From Deltaproteobacteria bacterium (GTDB lineage: Bacteria > Desulfobacterota > Desulfuromonadia > Geobacterales > Pseudopelobacteraceae), in assembly GCA_019162745.1 (NCBI GenBank), contig JAFLLC010000228.1, positions 1-36,965 of the forward strand: a stretch of 36,965 nt of DNA, written 5' to 3'. How positions within the stretch are numbered: position 1 is the stretch's first letter; every line of letters begins with the position of its first letter. Shown here one piece after another: positions 7,947-16,190 of this stretch. A model generated the notes under the pieces. The model worked only from the letters and a program-made list of their open reading frames with translations, was not told the origin of the DNA and ran no database searches. The position numbers were made by a program, and so were the translations under genes.

Positions 7947-9809
7947 ATGTCTGAAATAAAGCAGTCTCTCTCACAAGAAAGTGGGAAATCAGTTCTTGAG
8001 GCTATCAAAGGTCTGCGCTGTTTTGAAGGTGATGAAGTCGCATTTTGGGATGTTTATTTAAAGTATATCAGTGTGTTGTGCAAATCTCCGCTCGCGGTTC
8101 ACTATGTAGTGCAGAATGCTCAATGGCGTGCCATGCATGAATGTTATGGTGATGAAGGATTCTCTCCCCGTATCGACCTTGCGCAAAATTTGGCCGAGCG
8201 GGCACTGCAAAACAGTTTTGCTTTTGAACGTCTTGAAAAACCACTCCCCGGCTTTTCCCAGCCATTCTCCGTTGTTGTCAAGCTGGATGCTGCTGCCAGC
8301 GGTAATCAATCTATTCTCCTGGTAATTCTTGATAAAGCAAACGCGCAACAATTTAATGACTTGATAATCAGGATTCAACTCGTTACGGACATCCCGGAAA
8401 ATTATTATCGTAATAAGCAAATCATCCCCGCAGTAACAGTCAATCCTGGCGAACGATTATTGGCCAGCGTTATTGATATTGCCACGATTGTAAACAGTAA
8501 GGACCGGTTCCTGCTGGCTTGCATGACTCTTGTTAATGAACTGGCGTACCGGTTTGATTGTTCACAAGTGAGTATCGGGTGGCTAAAGAACGGGTATATT
8601 CGCACCGTAGCAATCAGCAACAGGGAAAACTTTGAACGGCAAAGCGAAATAATCAGTGACCTCGAAGCGGTTTATGAAGAAACGTTCGATCAGGGAACTC
8701 CATTGGCGTGGCCGCCGCTGAGTGAGACCTATTGCGTAGATAGAGCCCATTCAGCGTACTGCAATAACTACAATATGTGTCAGATTGTCTCGGTTCCGTT
8801 GAGCATTCAAGGTTCTGTCATGGCTATTCTTGTGCTTGAGAGAAAAACCTCTGGACTTGAAAATGGCTCTCTGGAGGCAACCAAAGTTCTGGTGGAGCAG
8901 GTCTCCCCATGGCTTGAAATGTTACAACACAGAAATAGATGGTTTGGTGCCAGAAGTGCGACCGCTTTGGCGCGTACGCTCGATAATTTGTTAAGTGTTG
9001 AACATAGTCTGGTGAAAATTGCGGTTACTGCTTTGTTAGTTGGCATGCTGTACCTCTTTTTTGGTGAGTTGGAATATACCATTGAAGGGAGCGCGGCGCT
9101 AAAAACTGACTCTGTCGGATATTTGTCGGCGCCTTTTGACGGCGTTATCAGCGAGGTAAGCGTTCACGAAGGTGATCTGGTGAAGAAGGGTGACGTGCTC
9201 CTAAAGCTTGATACCAAAGAGCTTGTTCTGAGAGCGGCACAGAGTTCAGCCGATGTAACCCGTTATACGCGTGAATCTGAAAAAAGCCGTGCACATGAAG
9301 CGTTGGCAGATATGAAAATTGCCCAATCGCGTGTAGATGAAGTACAGGCGGAGTTGTCCCGCGTACAGCACCACCTTGGTCAAGCAGCAATAAAAGCTCC
9401 TTTTGATGGCGCAGTGGTCGAAGGTGATAACAAAAAGCTGATGGGTGCGCCGGTTTCAAAAGGAGACATGCTGTTAAAAATTGCCAGGATCGATGCCATG
9501 TATCTGACGGTAAAGATTCACGAACGCGATATTGGTGAATTCAGGGAACATGAAAAAGGGAGATTGTCGCTGCTGAGCAGGCCGAACGAGACCTTCGCGA
9601 TTACTATCGATCAAATTATCCCGATGGCTGAGGTAGATCAAAAGGACGGCAATATTTTTGTGGTAAAAGCGGATATAAACGATGCTGCACAGGCTTGGTG
9701 GCGGCCCGGTATGAGCGGCATTGCAAGGATTGACGTTGGCAAGCGGAGAGTTATATGGATACTCTCACACCGACTGATTGATTTTATCAGAATGCAGTTG
9801 TGGTGGTAA
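7947..9809 (+). CDS. GAF-domain/HlyD-type adaptor fusion, inner-membrane anchored
   Basis: A 620-residue fusion. Residues 1 to about 180 are an unassigned cytoplasmic region. Residues about 185-328 have the look of a GAF domain (CSQVSIGWLKNGYIRTVAIS, later QIVSVPLSIQGSVMAILVLER). One hydrophobic segment at about 354-373 (VKIAVTALLVGMLYLFFGEL) should cross the inner membrane. The rest is a HlyD-type adaptor: a lipoyl half-motif (PFDGVISEVSVHEGDLVKKG), a helical hairpin, a second half-motif (APFDGAVVEGDN) and a beta domain. A cytoplasmic small-ligand sensor is thus fused to a periplasmic adaptor, suggesting that export is gated by a cytosolic signal. GAF domains are known to bind cyclic nucleotides and other small ligands; the ligand here is unknown. 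It is separated from the next gene by 1 bp. Confidence 0.8.
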   Translation: MSEIKQSLSQESGKSVLEAIKGLRCFEGDEVAFWDVYLKYISVLCKSPLAVHYVVQNAQWRAMHECYGDEGFSPRIDLAQNLAERALQNSFAFERLEKPLPGFSQPFSVVVKLDAAASGNQSILLVILDKANAQQFNDLIIRIQLVTDIPENYYRNKQIIPAVTVNPGERLLASVIDIATIVNSKDRFLLACMTLVNELAYRFDCSQVSIGWLKNGYIRTVAISNRENFERQSEIISDLEAVYEETFDQGTPLAWPPLSETYCVDRAHSAYCNNYNMCQIVSVPLSIQGSVMAILVLERKTSGLENGSLEATKVLVEQVSPWLEMLQHRNRWFGARSATALARTLDNLLSVEHSLVKIAVTALLVGMLYLFFGELEYTIEGSAALKTDSVGYLSAPFDGVISEVSVHEGDLVKKGDVLLKLDTKELVLRAAQSSADVTRYTRESEKSRAHEALADMKIAQSRVDEVQAELSRVQHHLGQAAIKAPFDGAVVEGDNKKLMGAPVSKGDMLLKIARIDAMYLTVKIHERDIGEFREHEKGRLSLLSRPNETFAITIDQIIPMAEVDQKDGNIFVVKADINDAAQAWWRPGMSGIARIDVGKRRVIWILSHRLIDFIRMQLWW

Positions 9810-9810
9810 A

Positions 9811-11967
9811 ATGAAAGGCAGCCTGTTTAGTGAGTCATGGTATAAAGTCGCTAATATCAAGGTCAGTCTGCTTGATGCGGTTGATGTGCAGAAGCAGTTC
9901 TATCGGGGTGAGTTGTGGTATGTGCTGAAGGATCGTTTTAATAACAGCCATTTCAAGGTGACCGCTGAAGCGTACAGATTTATTGTCATGCTGGAAACGG
10001 ATAAGACCATCAATGAGGTTTGGGAAGAGTGTATTGCCGAATATGATGACAGTGCGCCGACTCAGGATGAGGTTATATCACTGCTTTCACAGTTGCATAT
10101 AAATAATCTGCTCAATTATAAAAACCAGCCAAATAATGAGTTTATTTATGAACGTCAGTCTGAAAAGAGAAAAAAGGAGCTAAAAAATAAAATAATATCG
10201 CTGATGTCGATCAAAATCCCACTCTGGAACCCTGATAAATTCCTGAACATTGTCGCACCGTTTCTGAATGGAATCGTCAGTAACAAGGGGTTGATGGTAT
10301 GGTTGCTGGTCGTTGTCTCCGGCATAAAAGCGACGATAGACAATAGACACCTGATTTATGACAATACTCAGGGGATGTTGGCGCCATCAAGATTGTTCTA
10401 TCTCTATATTGCGCTGGCACTTCTTAAATTGCTCCACGAAATGGGGCATGCAATCATGACCAAACGCTTCGGGGGGGCGGTGCACACGGTCGGCGTCATG
10501 TTTCTGGTTTTTACACCGCTTCCGTATATGGATGCAACCAGCAGCTGGTTTTTCCAAAGCCGCTGGCAGCGGATGCTGGTAGGATCAGCCGGCATGCTTG
10601 TCGATTTCTTTTGTGCTGCGGTTGCGGCACTGATATGGTCACAAACGGGTGACGGCCTGCTTCATACGGTCGCCTTTAACGTTATGATCGTTGCCTCAAT
10701 ATCCAGCTTCGTCTTTAATGCGAACCCGTTAATTCGCTTCGATGCCTACTATATTCTCTCCGATTTTCTCGAAATTCCGAATCTTGCCCAACGTTCACGG
10801 CAGCAGTGGATCTACTGGATAGAAAAATACCTGTTTGCTGTGGAGCATTCTGTCTCTCCGTCTCTCAGCCATAAGGAAGCGTTCTGGCTTTCTTTGTACG
10901 CTGTGACCAGTTTTCTGTATCGAGCTTTCATCGCGGTCGTCATTGTCCTGTTCATCGCTGACAAGTTTTTGGGTATCGGCTTATTGCTGGCGATCCTGTC
11001 GATTGCCGTAGCGACCATATTGCCGGCCAAGTCACTTGTTACCTATCTGGCAAAAAATCCGAATCTTGTACGCTCCAGAAAACGGGCAATATCTGTCTCG
11101 GCGCTTGTGTTGCTGGTGATAATAATTATGGTCACTCTCATTCCTTTTCCTTACGCTATTCGTGCCCCGGTAGTTGTTGAGGCGAAGGAATTTTCAAAGG
11201 TGTATGCGACGACAGAGGGGGTTTTGCACAAACTGTCCTTCAAAAACGGCGATCATATCTCAAAGGGGGATGTCATTGCGCTGCTTTCCAATATTGATCT
11301 GGAATCTGAAATTGCTACAGTCAAGGCTGGTATGCTCCAGAATATGGCGCTGAAGCAGCGGGCAATGTCCGAGGCAAACGACGACTTGAAGCCCCTTGCC
11401 GTGCGGGAACAGATGCTGCGGGATCAACTGAGGCATCTTGAACAGAAGAAAGCCGGAATGAGCATAGTTGCCGAGAATACTGGCGTTTTTGTTGCGCCGG
11501 ATGCGGGGGCGTTTATGGGGCGGTGGCTGAAGCGTCAAACACGGCTTGGCTCAATTATTTCTTCAGGGAATTTTAAATGTTCGGCGATTGTTTCCCAGGA
11601 GCAGGCTTTTGACCTGTTTAAAGAAAAGAACCTTGCCGCATCAATAAAGCTTTACGGAAGTAATACTGAAAAATTGAAAGTTCACGATATTGTCGTTATC
11701 CCTTATCAAAAAGAAGAGCTTCCTTCAGCTGCACTTGGCTGGTTTGGCGGCGGTGATGTGTCCGTCTCGTCATCAGACAAAAGCGGCACAAAGACCATCG
11801 AACCGTTTTTTGAGGTGATTGGTACAATAGAATACGGAACAACTGCCAGCGCGAAACTGTTACATGGACGGTCAGGTGTTTTGAGGATGAAGTTGCCGTC
11901 TGTGCCGTTGTCTGTCCAGTTGTACCGATTGGTTAAACAGACCATACAAAAGCGCTATAAGGTGTAA
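9811..11967 (+). CDS. PqqD-like / M50 site-2-protease / HlyD adaptor fusion membrane protein
   Basis: A 718-residue multi-pass protein. Residues about 15-100 resemble a PqqD-type (RiPP-recognition-like) winged-helix domain. The M50 zinc-protease core follows, with HEMGH at 209-213 inside a membrane segment and NPLIRFD at 305-311, which supplies the third zinc ligand; both active-site motifs are intact. Several more transmembrane segments lead to a HlyD-like lipoyl/beta region from about residue 455 (KVYATTEGVLHKLSFKNGDH). This is the 'putative peptide zinc metalloprotease' architecture. It could cleave or guide the exported protein while contacting the TolC-like channel. I chose ATG 9811 over an in-frame upstream start at 9778 because it sits 1 bp after the previous stop, with GGTGG upstream. 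It is followed after 30 bp by the SecA-like gene. Confidence 0.82.
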   Translation: MKGSLFSESWYKVANIKVSLLDAVDVQKQFYRGELWYVLKDRFNNSHFKVTAEAYRFIVMLETDKTINEVWEECIAEYDDSAPTQDEVISLLSQLHINNLLNYKNQPNNEFIYERQSEKRKKELKNKIISLMSIKIPLWNPDKFLNIVAPFLNGIVSNKGLMVWLLVVVSGIKATIDNRHLIYDNTQGMLAPSRLFYLYIALALLKLLHEMGHAIMTKRFGGAVHTVGVMFLVFTPLPYMDATSSWFFQSRWQRMLVGSAGMLVDFFCAAVAALIWSQTGDGLLHTVAFNVMIVASISSFVFNANPLIRFDAYYILSDFLEIPNLAQRSRQQWIYWIEKYLFAVEHSVSPSLSHKEAFWLSLYAVTSFLYRAFIAVVIVLFIADKFLGIGLLLAILSIAVATILPAKSLVTYLAKNPNLVRSRKRAISVSALVLLVIIIMVTLIPFPYAIRAPVVVEAKEFSKVYATTEGVLHKLSFKNGDHISKGDVIALLSNIDLESEIATVKAGMLQNMALKQRAMSEANDDLKPLAVREQMLRDQLRHLEQKKAGMSIVAENTGVFVAPDAGAFMGRWLKRQTRLGSIISSGNFKCSAIVSQEQAFDLFKEKNLAASIKLYGSNTEKLKVHDIVVIPYQKEELPSAALGWFGGGDVSVSSSDKSGTKTIEPFFEVIGTIEYGTTASAKLLHGRSGVLRMKLPSVPLSVQLYRLVKQTIQKRYKV

Positions 11968-11997
11968 TCCGGGTATTCGCGATGTGTTGGATAATGG

Positions 11998-13932
11998 ATG
12001 TTACGAATGAAAGATATTTATAAATTTTATACGGGGGTTGATAGCTTCTTTTACGGTCTTTACGGATGGTATAAAAGAACGGAATTTTCTACAACCCACT
12101 TAAGAAAAGATGCCACAACGGTTTACAATTATTCTTTATCATTGGCTGAACTGGATGACGAAGAGCTTTCAGCAAAAATTCAAACTCATAGAAGACCTTC
12201 GCGAAATGACGCCGAAGAAGTCTCGGCATATTATGTAATGGGTCTGCTCTGTGAGGCGTGTTACCGAGTTCTCGGCATAAGGCCGTATATTGAACAGATA
12301 ATGGGAGCGTTGGCAATTAACCGGAATGTTGCTATTCAGATGCAAACCGGGGAGGGTAAGACCATTACTGCCGCTATTGCCGCCGTGATGGCCGCGTGGG
12401 GTGGCGGCCCGTGTCATGTTGTCACCTCCAATGATTATCTGGCTAAAAGGGATGCGGAGCTAATGCGACCTCTCTATGAACGGTGCGGGTTGTCAGCCGG
12501 CTACGTTATTTCCGGCATAGAGCCGCCTGAACGCAGGAATGCATATAAACGGGACATCGTCTATTCGACAAGCAAGGAGTTGCTGGCGGATTATTTGCGT
12601 GACAGGATGTCGGAAGATGCGGAATCCGCGATTACCTGTGAGGGGATCCGTGCACTTGTTTCCGATGGTGCTGTTAGTGGCAAAGTGATGCGTGGACTTC
12701 ATACTGCGATTATTGATGAAGCCGACAGTGTGTTGATTGATGAGGCAACCGTGCCGCTTATCATCGCTGTTTCCGGCAGTAGCCCTCTTTTAAATGAGGC
12801 AGTCAGAACGGCTTTTGCCATTTCCGAGGAACTTGAGCAGGGGCGGGATTATCTTGTCAGCCTGCAGGCGAAATATGTCTCTATTACCGGATCCGGCAAT
12901 GAAATAATTGAAGCCACTGCTCACCGATTGCCTGCAGCCTGGAGAAACAGTGACCGCTCATCGTATCTGGTAAAACAGGCAATCATAGCCCGGTTCTGTT
13001 ATCACCGCGACGTCCATTATGTGATTGATCAGGGGAAAATTGTTATTGTTGATGAAAAAACCGGTCGTATGATGGACGGCAGAAGTTGGAGCGGCGGTTT
13101 GCATCAGGCGATTGAAGTAAAAGAGCATCTTGAAAATTCTGATCCTACCCATGCTCACATCAAGATGAGCTTTCAAATGTTTTTCAGGTTGTATGATAAT
13201 CTTGCCGGGATGAGTGGGACTCTGCAAAACGTAGAGAAAGAGCTCTGGACGGTATACAATCTGCCGGTCGTGAAAATTCCGACACATGCACCTAAAAAAC
13301 TGCTTTGTTACCCTGAAATAGTTCTGAAGTCGTACGAAGATAAATGGTGTGCGGTTATTAAAGACATCAAACATCATACATCTCGGGGGAGGGCTGTTCT
13401 GGTCGGCATACGGAGTGTCAGGGAGAGTGAGGCACTCTACACGCGATTGTTGGGGGCGGGTATTCCCTCAACTGTTCTGAACGCTCTTCGTCACGAAGAA
13501 GAAGCGCGCATTATCGCCGATGCCGGCAGATGGGGACAGGTAACCATTGCGACAAACATGGCAGGTCGAGGGACCGATATCGTCGTTGATAAAGAGGTGC
13601 TTGCGGCTGGCGGATTGCACGTTATCGCCACGGAGCGTCACGAGTCGCGCCGGGTGGATATGCAGCTGTTTGGTCGAACCGCCCGTCAGGGTGACCCCGG
13701 TAGCGCCCAAATGATTGTCAGTCTGGACGATGAAGTCATAAAAATATTTTCCCCCACACATTTAGCTCCTCTTTTAAAAACCCTGGTACATTCCCGTGGT
13801 CGCATAAATGTTGCTGTATGGTGGTTTCAAGCGGTTCAGTTCTTTGCGGAAAAATCAATATCCCGTTTACGAAAAAAGCTCCTGCAACAGGATCTGGCAC
13901 TGAGCAAGGCGTTGTCCTTTACCAAATATTAA
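11998..13932 (+). CDS. Short SecA-like (SecA2-type) protein-translocation ATPase
   Basis: A 644-residue SecA homologue. The DEAD-motor signatures are complete: MQTGEGKT (115-122), DEAD (240-243), a VDEKTGRMMDGRSWSGGLHQAIE linker region, LAGMSGTL, TNMAGRGTDI (about 519-528) and GRTARQGDPGS. Housekeeping SecA is about 900 residues with a helical scaffold/wing and a Zn-binding tail. Here only about 70 residues follow the second motor domain and no C-terminal cysteine cluster is present. It therefore looks like a dedicated accessory motor that powers export of particular substrates from the cytosolic face of the inner membrane. ATG 12007 is an alternative start (residue 4). Its position after the adaptor and protease genes, with no ABC transporter nearby, argues that it supplies the ATPase for that machine. 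Confidence 0.85.
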   Translation: MLRMKDIYKFYTGVDSFFYGLYGWYKRTEFSTTHLRKDATTVYNYSLSLAELDDEELSAKIQTHRRPSRNDAEEVSAYYVMGLLCEACYRVLGIRPYIEQIMGALAINRNVAIQMQTGEGKTITAAIAAVMAAWGGGPCHVVTSNDYLAKRDAELMRPLYERCGLSAGYVISGIEPPERRNAYKRDIVYSTSKELLADYLRDRMSEDAESAITCEGIRALVSDGAVSGKVMRGLHTAIIDEADSVLIDEATVPLIIAVSGSSPLLNEAVRTAFAISEELEQGRDYLVSLQAKYVSITGSGNEIIEATAHRLPAAWRNSDRSSYLVKQAIIARFCYHRDVHYVIDQGKIVIVDEKTGRMMDGRSWSGGLHQAIEVKEHLENSDPTHAHIKMSFQMFFRLYDNLAGMSGTLQNVEKELWTVYNLPVVKIPTHAPKKLLCYPEIVLKSYEDKWCAVIKDIKHHTSRGRAVLVGIRSVRESEALYTRLLGAGIPSTVLNALRHEEEARIIADAGRWGQVTIATNMAGRGTDIVVDKEVLAAGGLHVIATERHESRRVDMQLFGRTARQGDPGSAQMIVSLDDEVIKIFSPTHLAPLLKTLVHSRGRINVAVWWFQAVQFFAEKSISRLRKKLLQQDLALSKALSFTKY

Positions 13933-13958
13933 ACAATGACGCGGTTTTCAGAGGAATC

Positions 13959-14300
13959 ATGAAAAGGTTTATACTACTGGGCATGGCTGCTGTATTTTGT
14001 CTGTTGTGTGCTGGTTGCGGAGATGCCGGTTCCGACCAGCCGACGAGTTATGTCGGCGTGTTTAAATCTGTCAGCACATCCAATGACAAGATTGTTATGC
14101 TCACCATTACCAAGGATGATGGCACTCTGTATGAAGGTACGATTGATACCCTTCCGATCAAGGGGACATGGGGGATTGCTGAAAGTGACGCTCTTGGACT
14201 GATAACGAATCAGCTGAATAAAGGGTACGACAAATATTTTATTTATTTTTCCCTGGATATCGGCGGGTCAGCCATTTCCGGAACGGCTTACAGGCAGTAG
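13959..14300 (+). CDS. Small secreted lipoprotein of unknown function
   Basis: Start ATG 13959 has a good ribosome site (GAGGA, 13951-13955). The 113-residue product begins MKRFILLGMAAVF, with a lipobox-like CAGC placing the lipidated Cys at position 20. The -3 residue is Cys rather than the usual Leu, so lipidation is likely but not certain. The mature part is about 93 residues, with a YVGVFKS...MLTITKDDGTLYEGTI pattern suggesting a small beta-sheet domain that I do not recognise. It is 26 bp downstream of the SecA-like gene and probably the last gene of the export operon. It might be an accessory or surface-retention factor. An inverted segment (cccg...cggg, 14328-14344) after the stop is too weak to call a terminator. 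Confidence 0.7.
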   Translation: MKRFILLGMAAVFCLLCAGCGDAGSDQPTSYVGVFKSVSTSNDKIVMLTITKDDGTLYEGTIDTLPIKGTWGIAESDALGLITNQLNKGYDKYFIYFSLDIGGSAISGTAYRQ

Positions 14301-14442
14301 AGGTTTGTGGCTGTCTCCCGTTTTGTTTCGCGGGTAACTCCGTCTTTTTCAGGATTCCGCTTACGGTTGTTTTTGAAATAGTAACAATAAACGCATCATT
14401 TTGGAGGATACAATTAAAAGAATGTCTAGTACCATGTAACAG
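14301..14442. other. Intergenic region between the lipoprotein gene and the IS630 remnant
   Basis: 142 bp with no ORF. A TTGAAA-like box at 14373-14378 has no convincing -10 partner. The end of the IS remnant probably lies around 14420-14442, but I could not define its terminal repeat because the other end is missing. Confidence 0.4.
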
Positions 14443-14964
14443 CTATAATTTTGGATAAAGACGCGCTAATCTGATCCGAGCGTCTGATGTTGTGAACTGC
14501 CAGTTAATTTTTTTAGTACGGTTGTTTCTTTCTTTTTCCCCTGCGACCACTGCCGTCTGGATGGTCGGCATACCTGGAATCCGGCGATCAAGGCACTGTC
14601 CCTTAAGGACGCTGAGTTCAATCTCCGCCATGTTCAGCCAGCTGCCATGCTTGGGTGTGTAATGTATGTCAAGTCGTTCCGCCAGTCTTCTGGCCTCTTT
14701 TGGTTCAAATGTTTCGTAGAGTGAGGCGATACTGTGAGTATTCAGGTTATCCATAACCAGACGTACCTTGATCGCATCAGGATAGCGTTCGTCGAGCATC
14801 TGCTTGATCTGCAACGCCCAATCTTTTCTGGTTCGGTGTTCTGTGATAGCAACGTGTCTCTTGCCGCCCAGAGGTTCCACTTCCTTAAAGATTTCTACCA
14901 CTCCGTTTCTGACGTATTCATCGTCAACACGTACCGGGTGTCCCGTATAATCGTAAGCTATGAT
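14443..14964 (-). pseudogene. IS630-family transposase, C-terminal fragment
   Basis: The minus-strand frame is open from 14964 (stop TAG at 14965-14967) down to TAG at 14443-14445; the longest ATG-initiated part starts at 14901. The encoded 173 residues match the C-terminal half of an IS630-type DDE transposase: YDYTGHPVRVDDEYVRNG, VMDNLNTH (second catalytic Asp), HYTPKHGSWLNMAEIELSVL (catalytic Glu) and a terminal ARIRLARLYPKL. The first catalytic Asp and the N-terminal helix-turn-helix region (roughly half of a normal IS630 transposase) are missing, so it cannot be active. No clear terminal inverted repeats were identified. The broken end faces the radical SAM operon, whose first start codon is only 19 bp away. 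Confidence 0.85.
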
Positions 14965-14983
14965 CTATCACCTGAGGTGAACA

Positions 14984-16186
14984 GTGCTGCAAGCCAATCA
15001 TCACCCAAATGAACTTTCAACCAGTGGTAACAGCTTGTCCGCCCATGGAATATTCATCTTAAATACCAGCAAGCGCTGTGAGTCAAACGCACTCTTGTTT
15101 TCCCAGGCTCTCATTTTTTTTGTCGTCAATGGTTACCAGATCAGCCGTGATATTGATCGCTGTAGCATAATACTTATCAACACCTGCTGCGTCTCGGAAG
15201 ATAAAATCGAAACATCTTTGTCCGCTCTGGCCTTGGCCAAGCCCTATGCTGAACAGAAACAGATCGTTCTTCTGGGGTGTCTTGCCACGCTCCCGACGGA
15301 GCGTCTGGAACGGCACCATCTGATCTGCATCGGCCCCAAGGATTTGACCTCTCTCGACAACTATTTTGAACATCATGTTTCTATCCATGACATCCCGGTA
15401 AATCATCTCCCCCCGGAATTGTTCACCTCAGGGCAGGGCCTGGGAGGACGTGACTACTATATTCTTATCGCCCAGGGTTGTTCCAACCACTGTTCATACT
15501 GTAATATCAAACGAGCAAAGGGAAGTGTGAGAAGCGAGCCGATCGTGGTGATTTGTGATCAGGTCAGGCGCGGACTTAGTCGCGGAGTGAGAGAGTTTTC
15601 TTTCCTGGCTGATGATTGTGGCAGTTACGGTGACGATATCGGCACGGATCTGCTGCAGCTTATTGAGACAGTGCTCCGGATTGCCCCCGACTTTACGCTC
15701 AAACTGCTCTACATATACCCGGATTTTTTACATAGGCGCTTTGGCGATCTAAAGAGAATATTCCAATCGGGAAGAATCGGCTATGCCCATATTCCGGTAC
15801 AGTCGGGATCACAGCGGCTGCTGAATTTGATGAGCCGAAACTATGACATCGCTGCGGTTATGAGCTGCATAAGCCAACTGCGTAACATTTCACCGCAGAC
15901 AAAGCTGGTTACCCATATCTTGGTCAACTTCCCCACTGAAACGGAGGAGGATTTTCTCGCTTCTCTTGCCGTAGCCGCCGCCTTTGATGATTCAATCTTT
16001 TTGCAGTTTTCCGAAAACCGGGAAACCGGTGCTGCAATACTGTATCCGAAGGTCACTGGACAGGAAGCAAACGCACGTCTTGATGCCGCCTCCCGGTTTG
16101 TCAATCAGCGCGTAACCGGCAGCGGCTGCGTCATTTCAGACTTCAACTGCACGACTCCCTATAACATTTTGAAGGGACAACGGTAA
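14984..16186 (+). CDS. Methylthiotransferase-like radical SAM protein without TRAM domain, paralogue 1
   Basis: Start is GTG 14984, preceded by GAGGTGA at 14974-14980; no in-frame ATG fits better. The 400-residue product follows the MiaB/RimO/MtaB layout. An N-terminal UPF0004 domain carries the three cluster cysteines (RCESN, NTCCV, LLGCLA). The radical SAM motif CSNHCSYC gives C166, C170 and C173, and DDCGSYGDDIGTD resembles the MtaB/CDKAL1 branch that makes ms2t6A in tRNA. The chain stops about where the C-terminal TRAM domain would begin. TRAM binds tRNA in family members, so the substrate may be something other than tRNA. Known family chemistry inserts a methylthio group at an unreactive carbon. 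It is first in the operon, and the next start is 5 bp after its stop. Confidence 0.75.
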   Translation: MLQANHHPNELSTSGNSLSAHGIFILNTSKRCESNALLFSQALIFFVVNGYQISRDIDRCSIILINTCCVSEDKIETSLSALALAKPYAEQKQIVLLGCLATLPTERLERHHLICIGPKDLTSLDNYFEHHVSIHDIPVNHLPPELFTSGQGLGGRDYYILIAQGCSNHCSYCNIKRAKGSVRSEPIVVICDQVRRGLSRGVREFSFLADDCGSYGDDIGTDLLQLIETVLRIAPDFTLKLLYIYPDFLHRRFGDLKRIFQSGRIGYAHIPVQSGSQRLLNLMSRNYDIAAVMSCISQLRNISPQTKLVTHILVNFPTETEEDFLASLAVAAAFDDSIFLQFSENRETGAAILYPKVTGQEANARLDAASRFVNQRVTGSGCVISDFNCTTPYNILKGQR

Positions 16187-16190
16187 CCCC

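Noticed and set aside
13959-14300. Lipoprotein gene as a RiPP precursor
   Set aside because: It has a Sec/lipoprotein signal and a globular-looking mature region, no short Cys/Gly/Ser-rich core, and lies on the far side of the IS remnant.
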